Positions 1 to 8,811 of a stretch of DNA of 64,000 bases are shown here, piece by piece (the stretch's first letter is position 1; each line of letters opens with the position of its first letter). The notes under the pieces were generated by a model. The model saw only the letters and a list, made by a program, of their open reading frames with translations. It was not told where the DNA came from and searched no databases. Position numbers and translations under genes: made by a program. Origin of the DNA: Thermoactinospora rubra (GTDB taxonomy: Bacteria; Actinomycetota; Actinomycetes; Streptosporangiales; Streptosporangiaceae); NCBI RefSeq assembly GCF_002093975.1, contig NZ_MSZZ01000033.1, forward strand, positions 116,045 through 180,044, read 5' to 3'.

Positions 1-2
1 GG

Positions 3-1025
3 ACCATCACCACCGACGACCTGACGCTCGCCGGGAAGCTGGAGGCCGTCCGCTCCCTCGGCCTCAAGCCGCTGCTCATGCGCATCCCCCCGCCTCCCCA
101 GGAGGTACGGCAGAGCACGCTGGCCAAGCTCGGCTCCCGCCACGCCAAGCAGCGCGACGCCGAGGCCATCCACCACCACTACGACGTCTCCAACCGCTTC
201 TACGAGTGGGTGCTCGGCCCGTCCATGGCCTACACCTGCGCCTGCTTCCCGCGCGAGGACGCCTCGCTGGAGGAGGCCCAGTTCGCCAAGTTCGACCTGG
301 TCGCCAGGAAGCTCGACCTCAAGCCCGGCATGCGGCTGCTGGACGTCGGCTGCGGCTGGGGCGGCATGGTCATGCACGCGGCCAGGGAGTACGGCGTCAA
401 GGCCCTGGGCGTGACGCTGTCCAGGCAGCAGGCCGAGTGGGCACAGAACGCGATCAAGGAGGCCGGCCTGGAGGGCCTGGCCGAGGTCCGGCACATGGAC
501 TACCGCGACGTCGCCGAGACCGGCTTCGACGCGGTCAGCTCCATCGGCCTGACCGAGCACATCGGCAAGGCCAACGTGCCGTCCTACTTCAGCTTCCTGT
601 ACGGCAAGCTCAAGCCGGGCGGCCGGCTGCTCAACCACTGCATCACCCGGCCCACCGGCAAGGAGAAGACCTTCAACAAGGGCGGCTTCATCAACCGCTA
701 CGTCTTCCCCGACGGGGAGCTGGAGTCGGTCGGCTGGCTCATCCGGCGCATGGAGGACCTCGGCTTCGAGATCCGCCACGAGGAGAACCTGCGCGAGCAC
801 TACGCCAAGACGCTGCGCTTTTGGTGCGACAACCTCGACGCCCATTGGGAGGAGGCCGTGCAGGAGGTCGGCCAGGGCACCGCGCGGGTGTGGCGGCTGT
901 ACATGGCCGGTTGCATCGTCGGCTTCGAGCGCAACAAGGTCCAGCTGCACCAGGTGCTGGCCGTCAAGCTGGACGAGCACGGCCGCTCGGGCGTCCCGCT
1001 GCGCCCGCACCGCGACTGGCCGTGA
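3..1025 (+). CDS. Cyclopropane-fatty-acyl-phospholipid synthase-like methyltransferase (5' truncated by window edge)
   Basis: The reading frame is open from base 3 with no start, so the gene begins upstream; 340 residues are visible and perhaps 80-100 are missing. The family transfers a methyl/methylene group from S-adenosylmethionine to unsaturated acyl chains of membrane phospholipids. Visible family features are the AIHHHYDVSNRFY segment, the SAM-binding motif LLDVGCGWGGM, the SIGLTEHIG segment and NHCITRPTGKEKTF. An ATG at 78 is in frame, but homologous-looking sequence continues before it, so it is probably internal. The exact product (cyclopropane ring or branched methyl) cannot be read from sequence. 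Confidence 0.85.
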   Translation, partial: TITTDDLTLAGKLEAVRSLGLKPLLMRIPPPPQEVRQSTLAKLGSRHAKQRDAEAIHHHYDVSNRFYEWVLGPSMAYTCACFPREDASLEEAQFAKFDLVARKLDLKPGMRLLDVGCGWGGMVMHAAREYGVKALGVTLSRQQAEWAQNAIKEAGLEGLAEVRHMDYRDVAETGFDAVSSIGLTEHIGKANVPSYFSFLYGKLKPGGRLLNHCITRPTGKEKTFNKGGFINRYVFPDGELESVGWLIRRMEDLGFEIRHEENLREHYAKTLRFWCDNLDAHWEEAVQEVGQGTARVWRLYMAGCIVGFERNKVQLHQVLAVKLDEHGRSGVPLRPHRDWP

Positions 1026-1063
1026 GCCGAGAGCGAAAGACCGCGGGTCGATACGATCCGTCA

Positions 1064-1600
1064 ATGAGCGAGATGACCGAAACCACGCCCGCCTGGCTGT
1101 CCCCCGAGCAGCTGGAGTCCGTCCGCGCGCAGATGCCGGTCCTGTACGTCGACGCCGTGCCGGTCCGGGTCGACGAGGCGGGCGCGGTCACGCACGTCGG
1201 TCTGCTGCTGCGGATCGGGAAGGACGGGACGGTCAGCCGGGCCCTGGTCTCCGGCCGGGTGCTGCACCAGGAGCGGGTGCGCGACGCGTTGCTGCGCCAC
1301 CTGGAGAAGGACCTCGGCCCGGCGGCGCTGCCGCGCGTCCCCGCCTCCCTGCAGCCCTTCGCGGTCGCCGAGTACTTCCCGACGCAGGGCGTCACGCCGT
1401 ACCACGACCCGCGCCAGCACGCGGTGTCGCTGGCCTACGTCGTGCCGGTCGCGGGCGACTGCCGGCCCCGGCAGGACGCGCTGGACCTGGTCTGGTTCAC
1501 GCCCGAGGAGGCCGCCTCGCCCATGGTGCAGCAGGAGATGACCGGCGGGCAGGGCGTGCTGCTCAAGCAGGCCCTCGCGCACGTCGGCTGCCTGCCCTGA
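1064..1600 (+). CDS. NUDIX-fold DUF4916-like protein with degenerate Nudix box
   Basis: A 178-residue protein starting 38 bases after the methyltransferase. The spacing of a Nudix box is kept (G-x5-E-x7-R..L...LG around GRVLHQE...RHLEKDLG), but the canonical REUXEEXG is RHLEKDLG, so catalytic glutamates appear replaced by His, Lys and Asp. Nudix proteins normally hydrolyse nucleoside diphosphate derivatives; this one may bind without hydrolysis or use other residues. The ATG at 1064 is chosen because the similarity begins there, although the same frame is open upstream inside the preceding gene in another frame. Assignment to DUF4916 is from recall of the family. Confidence 0.65.
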   Translation: MSEMTETTPAWLSPEQLESVRAQMPVLYVDAVPVRVDEAGAVTHVGLLLRIGKDGTVSRALVSGRVLHQERVRDALLRHLEKDLGPAALPRVPASLQPFAVAEYFPTQGVTPYHDPRQHAVSLAYVVPVAGDCRPRQDALDLVWFTPEEAASPMVQQEMTGGQGVLLKQALAHVGCLP

Positions 1601-1603
1601 GCC

Positions 1604-2233
1604 TCACCCCCACCTGCTGATCTGTTCGAACGCGGGCCGCCAGTCCCGGGCGTAGGTCTCCCGCAGATGCTCCGGGAAGCGCCCCAGGATGGCGGCCCTG
1701 CGCTCCTCGTCCATGCCGTCGAGCACCCAGGGCAGGTAGCCCCGCGCGTCGGGCCCGACGCGCCTGCTGTGCTCCTGCCCGAACTCCGTCCACTCCCGCT
1801 CGCCCAGCGTCGCGCCGATCAGCGGCAGGGCGTCGGTCTCCTCGTGCTTCAGATGCCCGGTCAGGTCGGTCGTGAGCTGGTCGACCAGGCCGCCGAGCCG
1901 TTCGTGCCCGGAGTCGGCGTCGGCCACCGCCGCGTCGATCGCCGCCAGCAGGGGGTCGATCACCGCGTGCTCGGCCTCCATGGCGTCGAGCAGCGCCAGG
2001 TCGTCGGGCCTGCCGGCCACCGCCCGCCGCATCGCGGGCCACAGCTTGTCGTCCTCCGAGGTGTGGTGGACGTGCAGGTAGCCCTTGAACAGCTCCCATC
2101 CCACGGCCGCCGCCAGCAGGCGGCGGGGGTCGTCGCCGGTCCGCGAGGTGATCCGGGCCAGGTGCGTCAGCTCGCGCCGGAGCGCGTCGTGCACCGCGAA
2201 CATCATCGTCATGTCGAGCCTGGAATTCGTCAT
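1604..2233 (-). CDS. Hemerythrin HHE cation-binding domain protein
   Basis: A 209-residue soluble protein. The iron-ligand pattern is visible: His in FAVHDALRREL near residue 15, HVHHTSEDDKLWP near 55-65, HAVIDPLL near 88, and HLKHEETDALPLI near 130. These fit a four-helix di-iron bundle that binds oxygen or senses redox/NO. It is transcribed divergently from the double MarR gene, and the short shared region carries three direct repeats, so control by that regulator is a reasonable inference. No membrane segment or signal peptide is seen. Confidence 0.85.
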   Translation of the reverse strand: MTNSRLDMTMMFAVHDALRRELTHLARITSRTGDDPRRLLAAAVGWELFKGYLHVHHTSEDDKLWPAMRRAVAGRPDDLALLDAMEAEHAVIDPLLAAIDAAVADADSGHERLGGLVDQLTTDLTGHLKHEETDALPLIGATLGEREWTEFGQEHSRRVGPDARGYLPWVLDGMDEERRAAILGRFPEHLRETYARDWRPAFEQISRWG

Positions 2234-2242
2234 GTCACGACC

Positions 2243-2284
2243 TTAACCATCAATCCCATTAACCGTCAACATCTTAACTATCAA
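2243..2284. promoter_or_regulatory. Triple direct repeat TTAACYRTCAA in divergent promoter region
   Basis: TTAACCATCAA (2243-2253), TTAACCGTCAA (2259-2269) and TTAACTATCAA (2274-2284) are spaced 16 and 15 bases apart in an AT-rich island between the hemerythrin gene and the double MarR gene. MarR-family operators are often built from TTAAC/GTTAA-like half sites, so these are candidate autoregulatory operators. Confidence 0.6.
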
Positions 2285-2286
2285 CG

Positions 2287-3114
2287 ATGGATAGGATGCC
2301 GCACGTGGCGGACGACCTGCTGGAGCGATCGCTCGGACACCTGCTGCGCCGCGCGTACCTGCTGTTCACGGCGGCGGACTCGCGCGAGTTCGTGGTGCTC
2401 GACGCGCTCGCCGACCAGGGCGGCTGCTCCCAGCAGGACCTGGCGGAACGGCTCGGCATCAACAGGACGATCATGGTCGGGCTCGTCGACCGGCTCCAGG
2501 CCGCCGGCTACGTGACGCGGGAGCGCAACCCGGCCAACCGCCGCGCCTACCTGCTCTCGCTGACCGATGCGGGCCGCCGGGCGCTCGGCGAGATGCGGGA
2601 GGAGGTGGCCGGCCACGATCTCAGCGTCACCGCCCACCTGACGCCCGCCGAGCGGCGACGGCTGAACGAGTTGCTGAGCCGGCTGCTCCCCGAGCCCGGC
2701 GACGCGGCCGTGCGGAGCACCGGCCACCTGGTCGCCCAGGCGCACCACCGGCTGCGCCGTATCGGCGACGGCCAGCTTGCGGAGCTCGGGCTGCGCACCC
2801 GCCACCTCGGCGCGCTGCTGACGCTCCAGCGCCTGGCCCCCTGCCCCCAGCAGGAGCTGGCGCGCCGGCTGGACATCACCGAACCCGGCGTCGCGCAGAT
2901 CGTCGACGAGCTGGTGCGGGCCGGGCTCGTCGTCCGTGGCCGGGATCCGGACGACCGCCGCCGCTACGCGCTCGACCTGACCGGCCTGGGCCGCGAGCGG
3001 CTGGCCGAGGTTCGCCGTGCCATGGCGCGGATCCAGGCGGAGGTCCGCGGCATCCTGGGCGACGAGGCCGACGACGAGCTCCGGGCGCTGCTGCGCAAGC
3101 TCCTGGCGGGCTGA
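2287..3114 (+). CDS. Tandem double-domain MarR family transcriptional regulator
   Basis: A 275-residue protein made of two consecutive MarR winged helices: the first about residues 10-135 (recognition helix QQDLAERLGINRTIMVGLVDRL, wing RERNPANRRAYLLSLT), the second about 140-275 (QQELARRLDITEPGVAQIVDEL, wing RGRDPDDRRRYALDLT). Most MarR proteins are about 150 residues and dimerise, so this fused form probably acts as a built-in pseudodimer. It starts only a few bases after the last of three TTAACYRTCAA repeats and faces away from the hemerythrin gene, suggesting it controls itself and that gene. The ligand is unknown. Confidence 0.85.
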   Translation: MDRMPHVADDLLERSLGHLLRRAYLLFTAADSREFVVLDALADQGGCSQQDLAERLGINRTIMVGLVDRLQAAGYVTRERNPANRRAYLLSLTDAGRRALGEMREEVAGHDLSVTAHLTPAERRRLNELLSRLLPEPGDAAVRSTGHLVAQAHHRLRRIGDGQLAELGLRTRHLGALLTLQRLAPCPQQELARRLDITEPGVAQIVDELVRAGLVVRGRDPDDRRRYALDLTGLGRERLAEVRRAMARIQAEVRGILGDEADDELRALLRKLLAG

Positions 3115-3157
3115 AACCCTGGCGACATTGGTCCGGATCTGACGCTATCGTGCCTGC

Positions 3158-4771
3158 GTGACCCCGATCTTCCAGTTGTGCGACGAGTACGTTTTCAAGG
3201 CAGCCCAGCTCGATCCCGTCGACGCCGTCTACAACGGCATCAAGGGCGACTTCGGCGTGGCGACCGACTACAGCCCCGATGGCCACGCGGCCAGGGAGGC
3301 GCTGATCCGCGACACCCTGTCCCGGCTCGCCGCCCTCGACCCCACCTGCGAGGCCGACCGGCAGGCCGCCGCCCACCTGCGCGAGCGGCTGGAGGCCATG
3401 GCCGCCTGGCACGAGACCGGCGAGCCGTACCGCGACCTCAGCGCGCCCTTCGGCCTGGTCTCCGGCGTCAGGGACAGCATCGACCTGCTCCCGCACGGCG
3501 ACGACGAGCAGTGGCGCAAGGTCGCCGCCCACCTGGCCGCCGTTCCCGGCATGCTGGCGGGCTGGCGCCGGTCCCTGGAGGAGGGGCTGCGGCGCGGGCT
3601 GCCGGCCGCCCGCCGCCAGGCCCTGGGGGCGGCCGAGCAGGCCGAGCGTTACGTGGGCACCCACGACGACCTCGTCGCCTCCTACGGCGACGGCCCGGTG
3701 GCCGGCGAGCTGGCCGAGGCCGCCGGGGCCGCGCACGCGGGCTACGCCGAGATCGCGCGCTACCTGCGCGAGGAGTACGCGCCGCGCGCCGCCGAGCGCG
3801 ACGCCGTCGGCCCCGAGCGCTACGCCGTCGCCGCGCGCCTGTCCCTGGGCGACGACATCGACCTGCGCGAGGCCTACGCCTGGGGCTGGGCCGAACTCGA
3901 CCGCATCCAGGCCGAGATGGAGCGCGAGGCCGAGGCCGTCCTGCCCGGCGCCACGGTCGACGAGGCCATCGCCCACCTCGACGAGACCCAGGTCGTGACC
4001 GGGCCCGACGCCTTCCACGCCTGGCTGAAGGAGCAGCATGAGCGGGCGATCGAGGAGCTCGACGGGGTCGTCTTCGACATCCCCGAGCCGCTTCGCAAGA
4101 TCGACGTGGTGCTGAACCCGGGCTCCACGTCGGGCGCGCCGTACTACACGCCGCCGAGCGAGGACCTGTCGCGGCCGGGCCGTACCTGGTGGCCGCTGGG
4201 CGGGCGCGAGAGGTTCACGGTCTGGAACGAGCTGACGACCGTCTTCCACGAGGGCGTCCCCGGCCACCACCTGCAGCTCGGCGCCGCCGTCGTGGCGGGC
4301 GAGAAGCTGTCGCGCTACTCCAGGTTGTCGTTCGTGAGCGGCCACGGCGAGGGCTGGGCGCTGTACGCCGAGCGGCTGGCCGACGAGCTGGGCTGGTTCA
4401 CCGCCCCCGGCACCCGGCTCGGCATGCTGGCCGCCTCCGCGCTGCGCGCCGCCCGCGTCGTCATCGACATCGGCGTCCACCTGGAGCTGCCGCTGCCCGA
4501 CGGGAGCGCGTGGACGTTCGAGAAGGCGTGCGAGGTGCTGCGCCACCGCGGACGCGGCGAGCCGCACGTGATCGAGCCCGAGGTGCTGCGCTACTTCGGC
4601 TGGCCGGCCCAGGCGATCTCCTACAAGCTGGGCGAGCGCGCCTGGCTGGAGGCGCGGGCCGAGGCGTCGGCCAAGCCGGGCTTCGACCTCAAGCGCTGGC
4701 ACACCGCCGCGCTCGCGCTGGGCCCCATCGGGCTGGGCGGCCTGCGGGAGGCCCTGGCGCGGCTGTCCTGA
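3158..4771 (+). CDS. DUF885 family zinc metallopeptidase-like protein
   Basis: A 537-residue cytoplasmic protein starting with GTG at 3158. The C-terminal half holds the metal-binding helix FHEGVPGHHLQ (about residue 363) followed by HGEGWALYAERLADELG about 30 residues on, the HExxxHH...E arrangement of DUF885 proteins, which resemble M3/M32-type peptidases. No signal peptide is seen. Substrate unknown; an intracellular oligopeptide is likely. The gene is followed by a short tandem repeat and a convergent gene. Confidence 0.85.
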   Translation: MTPIFQLCDEYVFKAAQLDPVDAVYNGIKGDFGVATDYSPDGHAAREALIRDTLSRLAALDPTCEADRQAAAHLRERLEAMAAWHETGEPYRDLSAPFGLVSGVRDSIDLLPHGDDEQWRKVAAHLAAVPGMLAGWRRSLEEGLRRGLPAARRQALGAAEQAERYVGTHDDLVASYGDGPVAGELAEAAGAAHAGYAEIARYLREEYAPRAAERDAVGPERYAVAARLSLGDDIDLREAYAWGWAELDRIQAEMEREAEAVLPGATVDEAIAHLDETQVVTGPDAFHAWLKEQHERAIEELDGVVFDIPEPLRKIDVVLNPGSTSGAPYYTPPSEDLSRPGRTWWPLGGRERFTVWNELTTVFHEGVPGHHLQLGAAVVAGEKLSRYSRLSFVSGHGEGWALYAERLADELGWFTAPGTRLGMLAASALRAARVVIDIGVHLELPLPDGSAWTFEKACEVLRHRGRGEPHVIEPEVLRYFGWPAQAISYKLGERAWLEARAEASAKPGFDLKRWHTAALALGPIGLGGLREALARLS

Positions 4772-4775
4772 CCGT

Positions 4776-4817
4776 CTGGATGGGGCGGGCTGGATGGGGC
4801 GGGCTGGATGGGGCGGG
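4776..4817. repeat. Three tandem copies of a 14-bp unit
   Basis: CTGGATGGGGCGGG is repeated exactly three times (4776-4789, 4790-4803, 4804-4817) in the gap between two convergent genes and ends right at the stop codon of the minus-strand gene. It is a likely slippage-prone minisatellite; no protein or terminator role is apparent. Confidence 0.9.
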
Positions 4818-5417
4818 TCAGCACCGCCCCATCCACCACCACCGCTCCGACAGCCGGATCTCGGGGCAGATGAGCATGCCGTACCCGTCGTACGGCCCGC
4901 TGTCCACCTCCCCGGCGAAGTAGGCGTATCCCTGGGAGTCGTCGGGGATGCCGAGCCGGTCGGGCACGTAGAGCACGTCCGGTCCGAAGGACGTGACGTG
5001 GCAGTTCGCCGAGACGAAGCACAGCGGGCCGGGCAGCCGCGCGCCGAGGTAGCCGTCCGCCGCGGGCAGCCGGTCCTCCCGCCACAGCGCGGCCACCGCC
5101 TCGAAGGCCGGGCGTTCGACGGCGAACCGCACCGCTACCCGGGCCTCCGGCCACGCCAGCAGCGCCACCGGGCCGAGCAGGCCCAGCGCCGCCAGTGCCA
5201 TGCCCGTCCAGAACGCGGGGCGGCCCGCTCGCCGCGCGAGCGCCGCGAGCGCCGTCCCGTAGACGGACAGCGCGGCGAGGAGGGCCGCGGCGCCGAGGGG
5301 GAGGGCGAGCAGCCCGTACTGTGTCACCAGCCAGCCGACGTGCAGGGCGAGGGCGAGCAGGCCCGCGGTCACGACGCCGACGAGCCTGACGGGAAGGGGG
5401 ACGCTCACCCGGCACAC
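4818..5417 (-). CDS. Hypothetical membrane protein, three N-terminal TM segments
   Basis: A 199-residue protein with three hydrophobic helices (about residues 8-28, 33-60 and 68-90), then a soluble region of about 100 residues with Cys in PLCFVSANCH and MLICPEIR and a tryptophan-rich C-terminus ending RWWWMGRC. I do not recognise the family. The C-terminal domain would lie on one side of the membrane. It converges with the DUF885 gene and has no obvious partner. Confidence 0.6.
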   Translation of the reverse strand: MCRVSVPLPVRLVGVVTAGLLALALHVGWLVTQYGLLALPLGAAALLAALSVYGTALAALARRAGRPAFWTGMALAALGLLGPVALLAWPEARVAVRFAVERPAFEAVAALWREDRLPAADGYLGARLPGPLCFVSANCHVTSFGPDVLYVPDRLGIPDDSQGYAYFAGEVDSGPYDGYGMLICPEIRLSERWWWMGRC

Positions 5418-5552
5418 CGTAGGCGCCGCATGTGCAGGAAGCGTGGAGACAGGGGGAGACCCGCGTAGAGGAACGGTCGAGATCGGACGGCGCCCTCACG
5501 CCGGGCGGTCCGCGGCGGGCGTCCACGACACGGACGCCCGCCGTACCGGCCG

Positions 5553-7088
5553 CTAGCGCAGCTCCCGCTTGAGGATCTTGCCGGTGGCCGTCATCGGCAG
5601 CGAGTCGCGGAACTCCACGATGCGCGGGTACTTGTAGGCCGCCATGTTCTCCTTGCACCACGCGATGAGCTCGTCCTCGGTAATGGTCGCGCCCGGCGTG
5701 CGGATGACGTACGCCTTGACCTCCTCGCCGTGCGACTCGTGCGGCACGCCGACGACCGCCGCGAGCGAGACCGCCGGGTGCGTCATCAGCACCTCCTCCA
5801 GCTCGCGCGGATACACGTTGAACCCGCCACGGATGATCATGTCCTTGGCGCGGTCGATGATCGCGTAGTAGCCGTCGGCGTCGCGGGTGGCGATGTCGCC
5901 GGTGCGGAACCAGCCGTCGCGCATGACCTCGGCCGTGGCCTCGGGCCGGTTGTAGTAGCCCTTCATGACGTTGTGCCCGCGCACGGCGATCTCGCCGGGG
6001 CCCTCGCCCTCGATGGTCTTCCAGTCGCCGTCGATGAGCTTCATCTCCACGCCCCAGATCGGCGTGCCGATGGTCCCGGGCTTGGTGGGCCGGCCCGGCT
6101 GGTTGAAGCACGCCACCGGCGAGGTCTCCGACAGGCCGTAGCCCTCCAGGATGCCGACGCCGAAGGTCTGCTCGAAGTCCTTGAGCACCTCCACGGGCGC
6201 CGAGGCGCCGCCGGCGACCGCGACCTTCAGCGTGGTGGGCACCTCCGCGCCCTCGGCGTGGATCTTGCTCAGCATGCCCCAGTACATGGTCGGCACGCCC
6301 GCGAAGAAGGTGACGCCCTCCTTGCGCATGAGCTCCAGCGCGTCGCCCGGCTCGAAGCGGGGCAGCAGCACGAGCGTCCCGCGGCGGCGCAGGCCGACGT
6401 TCATGACGCAGGTCTGGCCGAAGGAGTGGAACAGCGGCAGCACCGCCAGGAACACGTCGCCGTCGGGGCTCTTGGGGAACATGTCGTCGCTGACCATGCA
6501 GTTCAGCAGCATGTTCTGGTGGCTCAGCTCGGCGCCCTTGGGCTGGCCGGTGGTGCCGGAGGTGTAGAGGATGACCGCGGTGTCGTCGGGCCCGGTCTGC
6601 ACGGTCTCGAACTCGCCCGGCATGCCGGACAGGGCGGCCCAGATCGACTCGCCGTAGGGCGACTCGGTGGCCAGCGGCGTGGCGGGCAGCACGAAGAAGT
6701 GCTCGCAGCCCGGGGCCGCCTCGAAGCCCTCCTTGCCGCGCTCGCCCAGCGGCAGCTCCGCCGTACCCTCGAAGCAGAACAGCGTCTTGGCCTCGCTGTC
6801 CTGCAGGTGGTAGGCGATCTCCCTGGCCTGCAGCAGCACGTTCAGCGGCACGACCGTGGCCCCGGTCTTGAGGATGCCGAAGTAGACGAACGGGAAGTAC
6901 GGCAGGTTCGGGCAGGCCAGCGCCACCTTGTCGCCCTTGCCGATGCCGCGCGACACCAGCAGGTTGGCGACCTGGTTGGCGAAAGTGTTGATCATCGAGT
7001 ACGGCAGGCGCAGGTCCCCGAAGACCACCGCCGTGCGGTCGGGGACGTTGCGCGCGCTGTCCTCCAGGACGACCGACAGGTTGAGCAT
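5553..7088 (-). CDS. Long-chain-fatty-acid--CoA ligase (FadD-type AMP-forming enzyme)
   Basis: A 511-residue adenylate-forming enzyme that activates a carboxylic acid to acyl-AMP and then acyl-CoA. The P-loop-like A3 motif ILYTSGTTGQPKGAE, the A5 motif EGYGLSETSP, the A7/A8 region GWFRTGDIATRDADGY...RGGFNVYPRELEE and the catalytic lysine motif TATGKILKRELR at the C-terminus are all intact. The ATG at 7088 is preferred over an in-frame upstream ATG because it follows an AGGAGAGG ribosome-binding site and begins MLNLSVV, typical of the family. It is divergent from the GMC oxidoreductase across a region with two palindromes. Confidence 0.9.
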   Translation of the reverse strand: MLNLSVVLEDSARNVPDRTAVVFGDLRLPYSMINTFANQVANLLVSRGIGKGDKVALACPNLPYFPFVYFGILKTGATVVPLNVLLQAREIAYHLQDSEAKTLFCFEGTAELPLGERGKEGFEAAPGCEHFFVLPATPLATESPYGESIWAALSGMPGEFETVQTGPDDTAVILYTSGTTGQPKGAELSHQNMLLNCMVSDDMFPKSPDGDVFLAVLPLFHSFGQTCVMNVGLRRRGTLVLLPRFEPGDALELMRKEGVTFFAGVPTMYWGMLSKIHAEGAEVPTTLKVAVAGGASAPVEVLKDFEQTFGVGILEGYGLSETSPVACFNQPGRPTKPGTIGTPIWGVEMKLIDGDWKTIEGEGPGEIAVRGHNVMKGYYNRPEATAEVMRDGWFRTGDIATRDADGYYAIIDRAKDMIIRGGFNVYPRELEEVLMTHPAVSLAAVVGVPHESHGEEVKAYVIRTPGATITEDELIAWCKENMAAYKYPRIVEFRDSLPMTATGKILKRELR

Positions 7089-7141
7089 GGGACGCCTCTC
7101 CTCATGACGGGGTTCTGCGGCCCATCCTGGCAGCACGGCCA

Positions 7142-7168
7142 TACCAACTGGTAGGTAACAAAGGTTAC
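7142..7168. promoter_or_regulatory. Two adjacent palindromes in fadD-like/GMC divergent region
   Basis: TACCA-AC-TGGTA (7142-7153) is followed directly by GTAAC-AAAG-GTTAC (7155-7168). They sit between the two divergent starts and have the size and symmetry of TetR-family operators, which often control acyl-CoA ligase genes. No regulator gene lies next to them, so the controlling protein must be elsewhere. Confidence 0.5.
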
Positions 7169-7238
7169 GAATCCATATGGACGGCGGGGCGCGGCGGGAG
7201 TATGCAAGGAGCTAGCCGCTTGCCTCCAGGAGGAGCCG

Positions 7239-8780
7239 ATGGAGTTCGACTACGTGGTCGTTGGCGCGGGATCGGCCGGCTGCGTCCTGGCCAACAGGCT
7301 CTCCGCGGACCCGGAGGTGTCCGTGGCGCTCGTCGAGGCCGGCGGGAAGGACGACAAGCTGGAGATCCGCATCCCCGCCGGGTTCCCCAAGCTGTTCAAG
7401 ACCGAGTACGACTGGAACTACAGCACCGCCAAGCAGCCGGAGATGGCCGGGCGCGAGCTGTACTGGCCGCGCGGCAAGGTCGTCGGCGGCTCCTCCAGCC
7501 TCAACGCCCAGATGTGGGTGCGCGGCCACCGCCTCGACTACGACCAGTGGGACGTCCCCGGCTGGGGCTATGAGGACGTCCTGCCGTACTTCCGCAAGGC
7601 CGAGCGGCGCGTCGGCAGCAACAGGGGCGGCGTGTACGGCGAGGCCGGCCCGCTGGTCGTCTCCGAGCTGCGCAGCCCCAACGTCACGACCAAGGCGTTC
7701 CTCAAGGCGTGCGAGGAGATGGGCTTCACCCGGCTGGAGGAGCTCAACGGCCCCTCCAACGAGGGCTACAGCCCCACGCCGGTCACGCAGAGCCGCGGGC
7801 GGCGCTGGAGCGCGGCCGACGCCTACCTGCGGCCCGCGCTCAAGCGCCCCAACCTCCGCCTGGTCACCGGCTCGACCGTGCGCCGGGTGGTGTTCGAGGG
7901 CAACCGCGCGGTGGGCGTCGAGCGCGAGGGCGGCGGCCAGATCAGGGCGCGCCGCGAGGTGATCCTGTCGGCCGGGGCGATCGGCTCGCCGTGGATCCTG
8001 CTGCGCAGCGGCGTCGGGCCCGCCGACGAGCTGCGCGACGAGGGCGTCGAGGTGGTGCGCGACCTGCCGGAGGTCGGCAGGAACCTCCAGGACCACCTGG
8101 CCACCGGCGTCTACGTCGAGTGCAAGCAGCCGGTCACGCTCGTCAAGGCCGACACCCTGGTCAACCTCCTGCGGTACGTGATCTTCCGGTCCGGGCCGTT
8201 CACCACGAACGTCGGCGAGGCGGTGGCCTTCATCCGCACCTCGCCGGCCGAGCCCGCCCCGGACGTCGAGCTCGTCTTCGCCCCAGGGCCGTTCATCAAC
8301 CACGGCCTGGACAAGCCGGAGGACCACGGCCTGACCGTCGGCGTGATCCTCCTGCAGCCGGAGAGCCGGGGGCGGATCACGCTGAGCGGCGGCCAGCCGG
8401 TGATCGACCCGGCCTACCTGACCAGCGAGGCCGACGTCCGGCGGCTGGTGGAGGGGCTGAAGGTGGCCAAGCAGGTCTTCGCCACCTCGGCGATGAGGCC
8501 GTACGCGGGCGGGCCGCTCGCGCCCTACCGCGACCCGGAGAGCGACGAGGAGCTGGCCCAGTGGGTGCGGGAGAGGGGCGAGACCCTCTATCACCCGGTC
8601 GGGACGTGCCGGATGGGCACCGACCCCGGCTCGGTCGTCGACCCGTCGCTGCGCGTGCGCGGGCTGGAGAGGCTGCGGGTCGTCGACGTGTCGATCATGC
8701 CGACGCTCAACCGCGGGCACACCCACGCGCCCGCGATCATGATCGGGGAGAAGGCCGCGGACCTCATCCTGGCGCCTTGA
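7239..8780 (+). CDS. GMC family FAD-dependent oxidoreductase (choline dehydrogenase-like)
   Basis: A 513-residue flavoenzyme oxidising an alcohol to an aldehyde. The FAD Rossmann motif VVVGAGSAGCVLANRL is at residues 6-21, the GMC signature region VVGGSSSLNAQMWVRG at about 80-95, and the catalytic pair is in YHPVGTCRMG and NRGHTHAPAIMIGEKAA near the C-terminus. The start is fixed by AGGAGG eight bases upstream of ATG 7239. Downstream lies a P450 on the same strand with a 31-base gap and upstream a divergent acyl-CoA ligase, consistent with stepwise oxidation of a hydroxylated lipid or terpenoid; the substrate is inferred only. Confidence 0.9.
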   Translation: MEFDYVVVGAGSAGCVLANRLSADPEVSVALVEAGGKDDKLEIRIPAGFPKLFKTEYDWNYSTAKQPEMAGRELYWPRGKVVGGSSSLNAQMWVRGHRLDYDQWDVPGWGYEDVLPYFRKAERRVGSNRGGVYGEAGPLVVSELRSPNVTTKAFLKACEEMGFTRLEELNGPSNEGYSPTPVTQSRGRRWSAADAYLRPALKRPNLRLVTGSTVRRVVFEGNRAVGVEREGGGQIRARREVILSAGAIGSPWILLRSGVGPADELRDEGVEVVRDLPEVGRNLQDHLATGVYVECKQPVTLVKADTLVNLLRYVIFRSGPFTTNVGEAVAFIRTSPAEPAPDVELVFAPGPFINHGLDKPEDHGLTVGVILLQPESRGRITLSGGQPVIDPAYLTSEADVRRLVEGLKVAKQVFATSAMRPYAGGPLAPYRDPESDEELAQWVRERGETLYHPVGTCRMGTDPGSVVDPSLRVRGLERLRVVDVSIMPTLNRGHTHAPAIMIGEKAADLILAP

Positions 8781-8800
8781 CGTAAGTGAGCACTTGCTCA
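8777..8800 (+). promoter_or_regulatory. P450 promoter motif TTGACGTAAGTG with overlapping palindromes
   Basis: TTGACGTAAGTG (8777-8788) recurs exactly at 12660-12671 before the second P450. It overlaps the inverted repeat AAGTG-AG-CACTT (8784-8795) and a second one, TGAGCA-CT-TGCTCA (8787-8800). A -35-like TTGACG combined with a TetR-size operator suggests coordinated repression of both P450 genes. Confidence 0.5.
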
Positions 8801-8811
8801 ACTCTGGGGGC

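Noticed and set aside
8794..8811. TTG 8794 as start of the first P450
   Set aside because: It lies within the palindromic promoter element; ATG 8812 gives the usual P450 N-terminus.
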